Source: Bacillota bacterium (lineage in GTDB: Bacteria > Bacillota > Clostridia > Lachnospirales > Cellulosilyticaceae). Taken from it: a stretch of DNA of 64,000 bases. The stretch spans positions 82,068 through 146,067 of the forward strand of contig JAEZJJ010000040.1 of assembly GCA_023436395.1 (NCBI GenBank). Reading direction: 5' to 3'. The notes beneath the pieces are model-generated. The model saw only the letters and a program-made list of their open reading frames with translations. It was not told the DNA's origin and ran no database searches. This document shows, piece by piece, positions 1 through 8,915 of this stretch. Position 1 is the stretch's first letter; every line of letters starts with the position of its first letter. The position numbers were made by a program, and so were the translations under genes.

Positions 1-460
1 CAGCTCCCCACACCATATGAGCTAATGGGTAATATACAATAAGTGACCAAATACCTATAAAAATAACTAATCTTGAAAACTTCATACGTTCTGCTACTGC
101 ACCACAAATAAGAGCTGGTGTAATAATGGCAAACATCATTTGAAAAGCTGCAAATAAAGCTTCAGGAATTGTTCCTGCATAATCGCCATTAGGTGTCATT
201 CCTACACCATTAAAAAACAAATAATTAAATCCTCCTAAAATACCTGTGTGGTCTGTTCCAAAGGATAAGGAGTACCCACAAATAATCCACATTAAGGAAG
301 CCAGCCCACAAATAAAGAAACATGATAAAATTGTGTTTAATGCATTTTTCCTTCTTACCATTCCTGCATAAAAGAATGCTAACCCTGGTGTCATTAAAAA
401 TACCAATGCTGAACAAATCATTATAAAACCTGTGTCTCCTGCACTAATTTGTAAGTCCAT
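1..460 (-). CDS. amtB: ammonium transporter AmtB, N-terminal part (gene runs off the left edge)
   Basis: The N-terminal 153 codons of an Amt/Rh-family ammonium channel, an integral membrane protein that lets ammonia/ammonium into the cell. The frame starts MDLQISAGDTGFIMICSA, contains the family motif MTPGLAFFYAGMVRRKN after the first membrane segment, and reaches PLAHMVWG at the window edge; both motifs are typical of AmtB. The ATG at 458-460 is preceded by AGGAGG at 469-474. The rest of the gene lies outside the window. A promoter and a leader terminator lie between it and the upstream gene, which suggests control by attenuation (inference). Confidence 0.95.
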   Translation of the reverse strand, partial: MDLQISAGDTGFIMICSALVFLMTPGLAFFYAGMVRRKNALNTILSCFFICGLASLMWIICGYSLSFGTDHTGILGGFNYLFFNGVGMTPNGDYAGTIPEALFAAFQMMFAIITPALICGAVAERMKFSRLVIFIGIWSLIVYYPLAHMVWGA

Positions 461-495
461 TTTTCTATCCTCCTATAATTTATTTTTTAAAATAC

Positions 496-532
496 AAAAA
501 AGCGACCTTACATCTCTTAGATGTAAGATCGC
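496..532 (-). terminator. leader terminator (possible attenuator) of amtB
   Basis: On the minus strand a 14-bp stem (GCGATCTTACATCT against AGATGTAAGGTCGC, one G-U pair) with a 3-nt loop is followed by six T. It ends about 35 nt before the amtB start codon and lies downstream of a good promoter (554-581). It would therefore stop amtB transcripts unless relieved. It could also end readthrough from the upstream gene. Confidence 0.85.
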
Positions 533-553
533 CTTTGACCTTTAATAAAAATT

Positions 554-581
554 ATTGTATCACATCTTATTCAAATTTCAA
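554..581 (-). promoter_or_regulatory. sigma-A type promoter of amtB
   Basis: On the minus strand TTGAAA (576-581), a 16-nt spacer and TACAAT (554-559) with a TG one base before the -10 hexamer (extended -10). The predicted start, near 547, lies upstream of the leader terminator, so the hairpin would be part of the amtB mRNA. Confidence 0.6.
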
Positions 582-611
582 TAGTTTTCAGATAATTGTT
601 TTAATTTATTT

Positions 612-1190
612 TTACTTTTTTATTAATATATCCTCTATATAGTCTCTAAACATTGCAAATCTAGCCTTTTCTACATGGGTTCCTTTATGAATCTCCTGTG
701 TTCTAAAATTATAAATGACACTCCCATAATTAAAAACCCCACTATTAAGACTATAGGTATCTTCCTTAATGTGATAAACAATCCCTTCTTTAGTTGCTAA
801 TGCACAAATTGATATAAAGTCTTCAGCTACTTCTAATTGTTTTTTCCCTACTCTCTCTAATAAGAATAGTAATAAACGTATGCCACCACTTAAAGGTAAC
901 ATTTCTTCACCTTTCATATCAAACAACATACCTATATGTTGGAAATACTTAAGTGTTTTATATTGAATCGCATGATAAGCTTCAAAAATCTCTACACCTT
1001 CCACATTAAGTACCTGTATTTGTTCTATAATTGTTTCCCATTTCATTTCCGTTTTAAATTGATTATTTTCAATGGTTTTCTCAAAACACTGATAGGCTTC
1101 TTCTATTGCTTGAGTGGTATGAATCATTTTTTCATTAAGTATAATTTGATATTCCTTCCCATCATATACTAATGCTACTTTATTCTCCAT
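612..1190 (-). CDS. hypothetical protein, 192 aa
   Basis: I do not recognise the family. The start is set at the ATG at 1188-1190, which has GAGGAG five bases upstream; a longer reading from 1229 has no ribosome binding site. The product begins MENKVALVYDGKEYQIIL, is soluble (no signal peptide or membrane segment visible) and mixes acidic and hydrophobic stretches. It is co-directional with amtB but separated by the amtB promoter, so it is probably its own unit. No function is proposed. Confidence 0.75.
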   Translation of the reverse strand: MENKVALVYDGKEYQIILNEKMIHTTQAIEEAYQCFEKTIENNQFKTEMKWETIIEQIQVLNVEGVEIFEAYHAIQYKTLKYFQHIGMLFDMKGEEMLPLSGGIRLLLFLLERVGKKQLEVAEDFISICALATKEGIVYHIKEDTYSLNSGVFNYGSVIYNFRTQEIHKGTHVEKARFAMFRDYIEDILIKK

Positions 1191-1268
1191 AGTTACTCCT
1201 CTTTTATGACTTATATAATTAATAATCATTATTATACCACATTAATTAGTATAATTATATGTCTTTAA

Positions 1269-1305
1269 CAAAAAAGATGGCTCCCTATGAACTAGGAACC
1301 ATCTT
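1269..1305 (-). terminator. terminator after the lactate permease gene
   Basis: On the minus strand, stem AAGATGGTTCCTA / TAGGGAGCCATCTT with a 5-nt loop, then a run of T. It starts about 10 nt after the stop codon of the permease gene. Confidence 0.85.
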
Positions 1306-1315
1306 CTTCATTTTT

Positions 1316-2932
1316 TTATGCAATCAATCTAAGTAAAATCATTGTAAATATTGCCGTTACAGTGGTAAAAATCAAAGAAAAAACAAGAGCTGTACGCATC
1401 ACTTTATTTTCTTCTCCCAAACGATCAATGGAAGCCGCTGCATTTTGTAACTTAGAAGGAGAAATAACGCTTGCAAGTCCTCCTCCAAAAGCAAGTCCCG
1501 CTGTCACTAAAATAAGTGCAACCTTACTCATACCTAGTTCTGTCACTGTATTCATCGCATATTTACCAAACATCGCAATGGTAGAAGCTTCACTTCCTGT
1601 GATAAAACCACCAAACAATCCAATAAAAGTAGCCACCCCACCATAAACACCATGAAAAATATTCGCTGAACTCTCAGCTAATAGCTTAATCATGCTATCT
1701 GACGCAAAAGCCATCTCTACGCGGCTATAGCCTGACATATTCATCACTTCTCCAATGGCAAAAAATATAGCAGCTGAGAAAACAGGTTTAGGTGCTCTTT
1801 TTACCCATGTTGATACTGTGTCTTTGAGCTGTGCTTTCGTTGGACGCAAAATAGGAATGGCAATTAAAGTAGTAATAAAAATCCAAGTATAGGCATTCCA
1901 AAGGAAACGTGTATTAATAGGGGTATTATCTGCACTCAGCCCGTTAATCGGCATAAGCCATTTACGGTATAGTAGATCAAATATTCCCTGGGGAATGTTG
2001 AGTGCTAAGATAGCTATAATAAGAATTAACCAAGGTGATATTGCTTTTAACAATGAAAAGCTTTTTTCATAAGCTAACTCTTCTTTTGTAAGGATTTGCT
2101 TATCAATAATTCTTTTGCCTGTTACTTTTAAATAAACTAACATTATAACAATAACACCAATACCACACAATACGCCTGTTAGTACAACGAGATTGTCAAA
2201 TTTGCTGGTAAAAAATGAAATAATCCCTATAGTAACACCTGTTAATAAGCAAGGAATAATCCCTTTTTTTATTCCCTTCCATCCACCTGTAATCCATAAC
2301 ATAGCCATACCAATCATGATTGAGGTGAGTGGTAAAAAATATGCAAAGAGTGTGCCCACTTGAGAAAGGGTAATTTCTGCCCCTTCTGCAAGTAACCCTG
2401 CGTTTTTCATAAAACTATTTACCATATCTACAAAAACAACGATAGGTGCACCTAACAAAGCATATGTACATAAAGAATCGTAACCAATAGCTGGCAAGGC
2501 TATAGCTACATAGGTGCTGTATCCCATAGCCAATAAGATAGGGGGTAACAAAGATACAGGTGTTGCTCCTACTGCTACCATTAATGTTCCAAAGCCTACA
2601 TTAATGAGCATAATCTGAACGGCTTTATTCTCACTTGCAATGGTTTTAATAAAGATAATAATGCGTTTAAGTGCTCCACTTTTTTCCATTAAGGCCATTT
2701 GCAAAAGAGAGGTTGCAACAATAAGTGAAACAGAAAAAGACTTTATAAGTCCAGCTCCTGCCGACCTTGCCACAACTTCTAATGAAGTTTCAAAAAACAG
2801 CATTGCCACCAATCCCACCGCAATTAACCCTATTGTCCCTGTAATATGAGCTGGTTTTTTCCATACTACAAGAAGTAATACAATAAGGACGATGCAGGCT
2901 AGTGTCATAATTATTGGTAATGCTTGACCCAT
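1316..2932 (-). CDS. L-lactate permease family transporter (LctP)
   Basis: A 538-residue integral membrane protein with about a dozen hydrophobic segments from residue 7 onward. The stretch GFGTLMVAVGATPVSLLPP followed by GYDSLCTYALLGAPIVVF matches the conserved core of the LctP/GlcA family, which imports lactate or glycolate with protons. Length fits the family (about 530-560). ATG is preceded by AAAGGAGG. It is a single-gene unit with its own promoter (2984-3012) and terminator. The exact substrate cannot be read from the sequence; lactate is the family default. No LldR-type regulator or lactate dehydrogenase gene is adjacent. Confidence 0.85.
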   Translation of the reverse strand: MGQALPIIMTLACIVLIVLLLVVWKKPAHITGTIGLIAVGLVAMLFFETSLEVVARSAGAGLIKSFSVSLIVATSLLQMALMEKSGALKRIIIFIKTIASENKAVQIMLINVGFGTLMVAVGATPVSLLPPILLAMGYSTYVAIALPAIGYDSLCTYALLGAPIVVFVDMVNSFMKNAGLLAEGAEITLSQVGTLFAYFLPLTSIMIGMAMLWITGGWKGIKKGIIPCLLTGVTIGIISFFTSKFDNLVVLTGVLCGIGVIVIMLVYLKVTGKRIIDKQILTKEELAYEKSFSLLKAISPWLILIIAILALNIPQGIFDLLYRKWLMPINGLSADNTPINTRFLWNAYTWIFITTLIAIPILRPTKAQLKDTVSTWVKRAPKPVFSAAIFFAIGEVMNMSGYSRVEMAFASDSMIKLLAESSANIFHGVYGGVATFIGLFGGFITGSEASTIAMFGKYAMNTVTELGMSKVALILVTAGLAFGGGLASVISPSKLQNAAASIDRLGEENKVMRTALVFSLIFTTVTAIFTMILLRLIA

Positions 2933-2983
2933 TTACTTTCCTCCTTTAAATTTATTACTTTATCATTTCAAAGTCCTAAATTA

Positions 2984-3012
2984 CTTATACTATGATATCC
3001 ATATTACCGCAA
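2984..3012 (-). promoter_or_regulatory. sigma-A type promoter of the lactate permease gene
   Basis: On the minus strand TTGCGG (3007-3012), 17-nt spacer, TATAAG (2984-2989). The 350-base divergent gap 2933-3284 between this gene and ureA is very AT-rich. Apart from this promoter I see nothing certain in it; in particular no convincing -35/-10 pair for the urease operon. Confidence 0.55.
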
Positions 3013-3284
3013 GCATAATTATTAATTATTCTAAATCTTAAGTTTTTTATTTTCTATCTTTCATTCTCTACCTTTTATGCTATAAATAGATATTTCAAAA
3101 ACTATACTGCCTCCAATAACATCTATTATCAAAGTCCTAATGATTTTTATTTATAAACTTACTACTGTAACAATTAAAATTTTATCTTATTATGAATTAA
3201 CTTCAAATTTTTGCGCATTCTAATCAATATATTATTTGCCAATGTAAGGTAAAAAATAATACACAAAAGAATAGGAGAATGTAT

Positions 3285-3587
3285 ATGAAATTAAATCCTA
3301 GAGAGCAAGAAAAATTAATGCTCCATATGGCAGGTGAAGTTGCTAAGCAGCGCAAAGACCGAGGTGTAAAACTCAATTACATCGAAGCTGTAGCTCTTAT
3401 CAGCTCGGAACTTATGGAAATGGCTCGTGATGGTAAAGAAGTTTCCGAGCTCATGCAGCTAGGGAAACATATTGTGAAGATTAGTGATTGTATGGAGGGG
3501 GTTGCTGATATCGTTAACTATGTTCAGGTTGAAGCAACTTTTCCAGATGGTACAAAGTTAGTAACTGTTCATGATCCCATTCAATAG
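3285..3587 (+). CDS. ureA: urease subunit gamma
   Basis: Smallest urease subunit, 100 aa. It begins [20 protein letters not shown] and continues with [23 protein letters not shown], the UreA signature. The start is ATG 3285, seven bases after AGGAG (3273-3277); an in-frame ATG at 3279 is only one base from that site and is unlikely. First gene of the urease-nickel operon; the UreABC trimer hydrolyses urea to ammonia and carbamate in the cytoplasm. The small subunits are separate here, not fused as in Helicobacter. Confidence 0.97.
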   Translation: MKLNPREQEKLMLHMAGEVAKQRKDRGVKLNYIEAVALISSELMEMARDGKEVSELMQLGKHIVKISDCMEGVADIVNYVQVEATFPDGTKLVTVHDPIQ

Positions 3588-3598
3588 GAGGTATAAAT

Positions 3599-3973
3599 AT
3601 GAAAATAGGCGAAATTATTTCTTGCAACAATGAAATTGAACTAAATCCAAATAAACACACCGTAATGATTAAAGTAACCAACTTGGGGGATCGTCCCATC
3701 CAAGTAGGCTCACATTTTCACTTTTTTGAAACAAATCGCTATTTAAAATTTGATCGCGAAAGTACTTTTGGTTTTCGTTTAGATATTGCTTCTGGTACTT
3801 CTGTTCGGTTTGAACCTGGTGAAGAAAAGGAAGTACAACTGGTAGCACTTGGTGGTAAACGACGTGTCTTTGGATTTAATGATTTAACAAGAGGTCAAGT
3901 GTCAGATGCAACGATTACTTCTGCTATGCACCACGCTAGATTAAGAGGATTTTTACAAGAGGAGGAACGTTAA
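3599..3973 (+). CDS. ureB: urease subunit beta
   Basis: 124 aa. Opens [18 protein letters not shown] and carries the UreB motifs [19 protein letters not shown] and [16 protein letters not shown]. It has no catalytic residues of its own and completes the alpha-beta-gamma core. AGGAGG is 6 bases before the ATG. The TAA stop shares its last A with the ATG of ureC (TAATG), indicating translational coupling. Confidence 0.97.
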   Translation: MKIGEIISCNNEIELNPNKHTVMIKVTNLGDRPIQVGSHFHFFETNRYLKFDRESTFGFRLDIASGTSVRFEPGEEKEVQLVALGGKRRVFGFNDLTRGQVSDATITSAMHHARLRGFLQEEER

Positions 3974-5694
3974 TGAGCTCTATAATTTCAGGAAAAAAAT
4001 ATACAATGATGTATGGTCCTACTACCGGTGATAAAGTAAGACTAGCAGACACAGATTTAATAATAGAAGTAGAAAAGGACTATACCCACTACGGAGATGA
4101 AATCAAATTCGGTGGTGGCAAAAGTATGCGTGATGGTATGGGGCAATCTGTCCTTATTACTAGTGAAGACGGTGCTCTTGACCTTGTTATTACCAACGCT
4201 CTAATCATTGATTATACAGGTATTATAAAAGCTGATATCGGTATTAAAAATGGTAAAATCGTCGGTATTGGTAAATCAGGAAACCCTAGCATTATGGATG
4301 ACATTACCCCAGGTATGGTCATTGGTGCCTCTACAGAAGCTTTATCAGCTGAAGGCCTCATTATCACTGCTGGCGGTATTGATACCCATATTCACTATAT
4401 TTGTCCTCAACAAATTGAAACTGCTCTTTATTCAGGGATTACCACAATGATTGGTGGTGGTACTGGCCCAGTAGAAGGTACTAATGCTACAACTTGTACA
4501 CCTGGTCCTTGGTACATGAAAGAAATGTTACGTTCTGCAGATGCATTTCCTATTAATCTTGGATTCTTTGGAAAAGGAAATTGTTCTGCGGAAGAACCTC
4601 TTATTGAACAAATTAAAGCAGGCGCCATGGGATTAAAAATTCATGAAGACTGGGGGGCTACACCTTCTGTTATTGATCATTGCCTTAATGTAGCAGATAA
4701 ATATGATTTCCCAGTAGCCATTCATACAGATACCTTAAATGAAGGCGGATGTGTAGAGGATACTATTCATGCCATTGGTGGTAGAACTATTCATACTTAC
4801 CACACAGAAGGTGCTGGAGGTGGACATGCTCCAGATATTATTAAAATTGCCTGTGATGGTAATGTACTTCCATCTTCAACAAATCCAACTATGCCTTTCT
4901 GTATTAATACTATTGATGAACATCTTGATATGCTTATGGTATGTCATCATTTAGACAATAAAATTCCTGAAGACGTAGCTTTTGCCGATTCTCGTATCCG
5001 TCCTGAAACTATTGCTGCAGAAGATGTCCTTCAAGATATGGGTGTATTTAGCATGATGAGTTCAGACTCTCAAGCTATGGGACGTATTGGTGAAGTCATT
5101 GCCCGTACCTGGCAAACTGCAAGTAAGATGAAAAACGAACGTGGTCCCCTTGCCGAAGATCAGGGACATGATAATGATAACTTCCGAGTAAAACGTTATA
5201 TTGCCAAATACACCATTAACCCAGCTATTACTCATGGTATTTCTGAATATGTAGGTTCTGTAGAAGTTGGAAAATTTGCTGACTTAGTACTTTGGACCCC
5301 TACCTTCTTTGGTGTCAAACCTGATTTAATTATTAAAGGTGGTATGGTTGCTGCAGCTAAAATGGGAGATGCAAATGCCTCTATTCCAACTACCGAACCT
5401 ATGATTTATAAGAAAATGTTTGCTGCTTTTGGTAAGGCTAAATATGATACTTGCATCACCTTTACTTCTCAAGCTGCTATGAAAGAAAATATTAAGGAAA
5501 AATACGGTCTTGAAAAAATCGTTCTTCCCGTAAAAGGTTGTAGAAATATTGGTAAGAAAAATATGATTTTTAATGATAAAACCCCAAAAATCACTGTAGA
5601 TCCAGAAACTTATGTAGTCATGGCTGACAAAGAAGTTCTTACTTCTAAGCCTGCTAAAGTTGTACCTTTAGCTCAGCTTTATAATCTTTTCTAA
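3973..5694 (+). CDS. ureC: urease subunit alpha (catalytic)
   Basis: 573-residue catalytic subunit, a dinuclear nickel amidohydrolase. All active-site residues known from Klebsiella urease are present with a +5 offset: His139 and His141 ([10 protein letters not shown]), Lys222 to be carbamylated (GLKIHEDWG), His224, His251, His277, the mobile-flap Cys324, the general acid His325 and the nickel ligand Asp365. The length is standard, so an active enzyme is expected once nickel is loaded by UreDEFG encoded downstream. It overlaps ureB by one base. Confidence 0.98.
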   Translation: MSSIISGKKYTMMYGPTTGDKVRLADTDLIIEVEKDYTHYGDEIKFGGGKSMRDGMGQSVLITSEDGALDLVITNALIIDYTGIIKADIGIKNGKIVGIGKSGNPSIMDDITPGMVIGASTEALSAEGLIITAGGIDTHIHYICPQQIETALYSGITTMIGGGTGPVEGTNATTCTPGPWYMKEMLRSADAFPINLGFFGKGNCSAEEPLIEQIKAGAMGLKIHEDWGATPSVIDHCLNVADKYDFPVAIHTDTLNEGGCVEDTIHAIGGRTIHTYHTEGAGGGHAPDIIKIACDGNVLPSSTNPTMPFCINTIDEHLDMLMVCHHLDNKIPEDVAFADSRIRPETIAAEDVLQDMGVFSMMSSDSQAMGRIGEVIARTWQTASKMKNERGPLAEDQGHDNDNFRVKRYIAKYTINPAITHGISEYVGSVEVGKFADLVLWTPTFFGVKPDLIIKGGMVAAAKMGDANASIPTTEPMIYKKMFAAFGKAKYDTCITFTSQAAMKENIKEKYGLEKIVLPVKGCRNIGKKNMIFNDKTPKITVDPETYVVMADKEVLTSKPAKVVPLAQLYNLF

Positions 5695-5712
5695 AAATAA
5701 GGAGCCAGTTTT

Positions 5713-6219
5713 ATGCTAGGAGTTAATTTATTATTTGTAGGAATTGTTCTTATCAGTAATGGTGCCTGTAATCTTACCAAGGTAGATCGAAAAGCCACTT
5801 CTGTTATCAACCTATTTGTAGGTATTTTATCCCTGTACTCAAACTTTGTAAATCTCGCACAGGGGAATTATTATGCTGCTGGGACAGGTTTACTTTTTGG
5901 TTTTACCTATCTCTTCATTGATATCGACCTACTCTTTAATCTAGACCAAAGGGCATTTGCATGGTTTTCTACTTTTGTTGCCATTAATGCTGTTATTTTT
6001 GGTACCCTTGAAGGCTTCTTAGGGGATCGTTATCTTGGCGTTACTCCTGATATCCGTTGGGCCGGTATTTGGTATTTATGGGCTATTTTATGGGGTACTG
6101 CCTTTGTAGAAGATATTCTTGGTAAAAAACTTGGTAAATTTACGCCCTATCTTCAAATCTTTGAAGGTATTGTAACAGCTTGGATTCCAGGTATCCTTAT
6201 GTTAATTGGTAAATGGTAA
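5713..6219 (+). CDS. ureI: urea channel, AmiS/UreI family, histidine-free
   Basis: 168-residue membrane protein with six predicted segments. It starts MLGVNLLFVGIVLISNG and has LFGFTYLF and the C-terminal GKFTPYLQIFEGIVTAWIPG, closely matching Helicobacter UreI. UreI forms a hexameric urea pore in the cytoplasmic membrane. Compared with the 195-residue Helicobacter protein the first extracytoplasmic loop is reduced to a few residues. The whole protein has no histidine, whereas acid gating in Helicobacter depends on periplasmic histidines. A permanently open or differently gated pore is the likely consequence (inference). It sits between the structural and accessory genes. Confidence 0.93.
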   Translation: MLGVNLLFVGIVLISNGACNLTKVDRKATSVINLFVGILSLYSNFVNLAQGNYYAAGTGLLFGFTYLFIDIDLLFNLDQRAFAWFSTFVAINAVIFGTLEGFLGDRYLGVTPDIRWAGIWYLWAILWGTAFVEDILGKKLGKFTPYLQIFEGIVTAWIPGILMLIGKW

Positions 6220-6224
6220 GACTA

Positions 6225-6261
6225 GAAATGGAAATTCAATTTTATATTGAATTTCCATTTC
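6225..6261 (+). repeat. perfect 16-bp inverted repeat inside the urease operon
   Basis: GAAATGGAAATTCAAT (6225-6240), 5-nt loop, exact reverse complement (6246-6261). It lies between ureI and ureE. No T-run follows, so it is not a typical terminator; an mRNA processing or stability hairpin that uncouples accessory from structural gene levels is plausible. Confidence 0.7.
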
Positions 6262-6286
6262 TATTAAATCGGAAAGGGGATAAAAA

Positions 6287-6769
6287 ATGATATGTAAAAA
6301 AATATTGGGAAATCTTAAAGATGGGCAGCATTTAAATATGCCTATTGAATATGTGGATATTGAATGGCATGATGCTTTTCATAAAATTCATAAGAAGGTT
6401 ACTAAAGAGGGAACTGAAATAGGTATTCACCTAGACAACGACGTTTTAATTCATGGTTTAAAAGAAGGTGACATTCTTTATAGTGATTCTAATAAAGTCA
6501 TTGCCGTTCACATCCTTCCTTGTGAAGCGATTGTGGCAAAGGTAGATAGCCATCATACCCATATGATCGCCAAACTGTGCTATGAAATTGGCAATCGACA
6601 TGCCACTTTATTTTGGGGTGATAATGAGTCTACTTTTATTACCCCTTATACAGAACCCACTCTTGCTATGCTACAAAAGCTTCATGGTGTTACTACCAAT
6701 GTTCAGACTGTTGCTCTTGATTTTAGTAAGGCTATTTCTTCATCTATTAACGCTCATACTCACGGTTAG
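6287..6769 (+). CDS. ureE: urease accessory protein UreE (nickel metallochaperone)
   Basis: 160 aa. UreE delivers nickel to the UreDFG-apourease complex. The N-terminal peptide-binding domain (about 1-75) is followed by the metal-binding domain with HHTHMIAKLCYEIGNRHATLFWGD, whose GNRH is the conserved dimer-interface nickel site. The tail ends NAHTHG and has only two histidines, much shorter than the His-rich tail of Klebsiella UreE. AAGGGG precedes the ATG. The gene follows the inverted repeat and is nine bases from ureF. Confidence 0.95.
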   Translation: MICKKILGNLKDGQHLNMPIEYVDIEWHDAFHKIHKKVTKEGTEIGIHLDNDVLIHGLKEGDILYSDSNKVIAVHILPCEAIVAKVDSHHTHMIAKLCYEIGNRHATLFWGDNESTFITPYTEPTLAMLQKLHGVTTNVQTVALDFSKAISSSINAHTHG

Positions 6770-6778
6770 GAAAATACT

Positions 6779-7471
6779 ATGAATAAAGAAAATAACTTCT
6801 ATTTACTACAAATTAATGATGCTCTTTTTCCCATTGGTGCTTATTCACATTCTTACGGCTTAGAAACCTATATCCAAAAGGGGATCTTACAAAATGCTGA
6901 TGATGCAACCCTATACCTCCACAATAAACTCAAGTACTCTATTTTGTACTCCGATTTATTAGGAGCACGCCTTGCTTATGAGTATACTCAGCAAGGGAAA
7001 CTTGATGCACTTCTTAAGTTAAATCTTTTAACCCACGTCACCAAAACCCCTTTTGAAATACGGGATGCCAGTATTAAACTAGGTTCTAGATTTTTAAAAA
7101 CCATTAATGCCTTTAAGCCTCCTTATCAATCTGATTTTTTCAATACTTTTGCTTCCCATTCACAAGATTCCCCTCCTCATCATTGCTGTTTATATGGTGC
7201 TTTTTGTGCTGCCCTAGGTATTAATGAAGAGGATACTCTACAACATTATCTTTACAGTCAAACTTCTAGCATTGTTACTACTTGTGTTAAAAGTATTCCA
7301 CTTAGTCAAACAGATGGTCAAAAAATCTTATCTTCTTGTTTTCCACTTCTCTTAGAATTACTTAATAAGGTCATGGAACTTGATGAAGATTGGTATGGAT
7401 GTAGTACACCTGGCTTCGATATACGTAGTATGCAACATGAAGCCCTTTATTCAAGAATTTATATGTCATAG
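6779..7471 (+). CDS. ureF: urease accessory protein UreF
   Basis: 230 aa, all-helical. UreF bridges UreD and UreG and acts on the UreG GTPase cycle during nickel insertion. The N-terminal motif DALFPIGAYSHSYGLETYIQKG is diagnostic, as is SSIVTTCVKSIPLSQTDGQ near the C-terminus. The ribosome binding site is weak (AGGAAAATACT), suggesting translation partly coupled to ureE. Confidence 0.95.
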   Translation: MNKENNFYLLQINDALFPIGAYSHSYGLETYIQKGILQNADDATLYLHNKLKYSILYSDLLGARLAYEYTQQGKLDALLKLNLLTHVTKTPFEIRDASIKLGSRFLKTINAFKPPYQSDFFNTFASHSQDSPPHHCCLYGAFCAALGINEEDTLQHYLYSQTSSIVTTCVKSIPLSQTDGQKILSSCFPLLLELLNKVMELDEDWYGCSTPGFDIRSMQHEALYSRIYMS

Positions 7472-7490
7472 CTAAAGAAAGGTTGATATA

Positions 7491-8099
7491 ATGTCCTATA
7501 TTAAAATTGGAGTTGCAGGCCCTGTAGGTTCAGGTAAAACAGCGCTCATTGAAAAATTAACACGTAAGATGACCAATCATTATAGTATTGGGGTTATTAC
7601 CAATGATATATATACTAAGGAAGATGCAGAATTTTTAAGTAGAAATAGCGTCCTTCCCATTGAAAGAATTATTGGTGTAGAAACTGGTGGTTGTCCTCAT
7701 ACAGCCATTCGTGAGGATGCTTCTATGAACCTAGAAGCAGTAGATGAAATGCTTAAACGTTTTCCAGATATCCAAATTCTATTCATTGAAAGTGGAGGTG
7801 ACAATCTCTCTGCAACCTTTAGTCCAGAGTTAGTTGATGCCACTATTTTTGTTATTGATGTAGCAGAAGGTGATAAAATTCCTCGTAAAGGTGGTCCTGG
7901 TATTACTAGGTCTGATTTACTGGTCATTAATAAAATTGATCTGGCACCTTTCGTTGGTGCTGATTTAAAAGTAATGGAAAGAGATTCTATAAAAATGCGT
8001 GGAACTAAACCCTTTATTTTTACCAACATTCGTGGTGATGAAGGGGTAGATGACGTTATTCATTGGATCAAGAAAAATGTATTACTAGAGGGGTGTTAA
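7491..8099 (+). CDS. ureG: urease accessory protein UreG (GTPase)
   Basis: 202-residue SIMIBI GTPase that powers nickel insertion into urease. Seen: P-loop [12 protein letters not shown] near residue 10, the nickel-binding [17 protein letters not shown] (CPH motif), [15 protein letters not shown] (Walker B region) and the guanine-specificity motif NKIDLAP. Length is standard. The stop codon at 8097-8099 is directly followed by the ureD ATG. Confidence 0.97.
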   Translation: MSYIKIGVAGPVGSGKTALIEKLTRKMTNHYSIGVITNDIYTKEDAEFLSRNSVLPIERIIGVETGGCPHTAIREDASMNLEAVDEMLKRFPDIQILFIESGGDNLSATFSPELVDATIFVIDVAEGDKIPRKGGPGITRSDLLVINKIDLAPFVGADLKVMERDSIKMRGTKPFIFTNIRGDEGVDDVIHWIKKNVLLEGC

Positions 8100-8882
8100 A
8101 TGATCAATAACTTCGGAAAAACTTCAAAACTTATGATTAAAGCACGCTTCAACAATGAGAAAACAGTGCTAGAGGATGTAGCTTTTACAGCACCCTTTAA
8201 AATTATGAAACCCTTCTATGAAAATCAGGATTTGATGACTATCATGTGTCTTACTGCCTCTGCTGGTATTATGGAAGGAGATGAACAAGAATTTGAGATT
8301 TTTGCTAGGGAAGGTGCAAAGCTAGAATTTGTTTCTCAGTCGTATGAAAAAATTCATAAAATGAATAATGGCTCTGCTCATCGAACAGCAGAGCTTTACG
8401 TAGGAAAGGGCGCTTATCTCTATTATAATCCTCTTCCCACTCTTCCCTTTAAAGACTCAGCCTTTACCAGTAAGCTTAAAGTTCACCTCGAAGATGATAC
8501 TTCTCAGTTCATCCTCAAGGAAGTACTTTCAGCTGGAAGATGTGCACGTGGTGAATTATTTCAGTATCGCTATTATCATAATCATGTCCAGATAGAGGAA
8601 AGTGGTAAACTCATTTATGTGGATAACACAAAACTTCATCCTACATGTATATCACTTAATAGTCTAGGTATGTATGAGCAGTATACACATTTTGGTACAT
8701 TACTTCTATGCCACATTCCTAAGGATCCTAAATGGTTTCAAGCAGTACGTACTCTACTAGATGCCACCGATAATCTAGAAGGTGGTGTAACTCAAGTAAA
8801 TACTGCAATAATTGTCATTCGTGTACTTGGTTATCAAGCTGATAAAATTGAGGACATATTGAACAAGCTCCTAATCATATAA
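8100..8882 (+). CDS. ureD: urease accessory protein UreD/UreH
   Basis: 260 aa. UreD is the scaffold that links UreF-UreG to apo-urease and carries a nickel tunnel. Recognisable motifs: LTASAGIMEGDEQEFEIFAR, SQSYEKIHKM (the family T-Q-A-A-T-K region) and LSAGRCARGELFQYRYY. It starts at the base after the ureG stop; its ribosome binding site GAGGGG lies inside the end of ureG, so translation is coupled. The order ureEFGD is common in Firmicutes. Confidence 0.93.
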   Translation: MINNFGKTSKLMIKARFNNEKTVLEDVAFTAPFKIMKPFYENQDLMTIMCLTASAGIMEGDEQEFEIFAREGAKLEFVSQSYEKIHKMNNGSAHRTAELYVGKGAYLYYNPLPTLPFKDSAFTSKLKVHLEDDTSQFILKEVLSAGRCARGELFQYRYYHNHVQIEESGKLIYVDNTKLHPTCISLNSLGMYEQYTHFGTLLLCHIPKDPKWFQAVRTLLDATDNLEGGVTQVNTAIIVIRVLGYQADKIEDILNKLLII

Positions 8883-8915
8883 TCTATAGACTACATCATT
8901 AGGAGGTTTTTATAT

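Noticed and set aside
496..532. ANTAR target RNA before amtB
   Set aside because: Only one hairpin with a 3-nt loop; the paired hexaloop hairpins expected for ANTAR binding are missing.
3150..3284. Promoter for ureA
   Set aside because: Several AT-rich hexamers exist (for example TTGCCA with TAATAC at 15 bases) but none has correct spacing and a usable leader, so no call is made.
7697..8029. 110-codon open frame antisense to ureG
   Set aside because: No ribosome binding site, no family likeness, and it lies wholly inside the well supported ureG gene; a shadow of its codon use. The same holds for other antisense frames such as 1362-1646, 16936-17268, 20989-21327 and 45999-46451.
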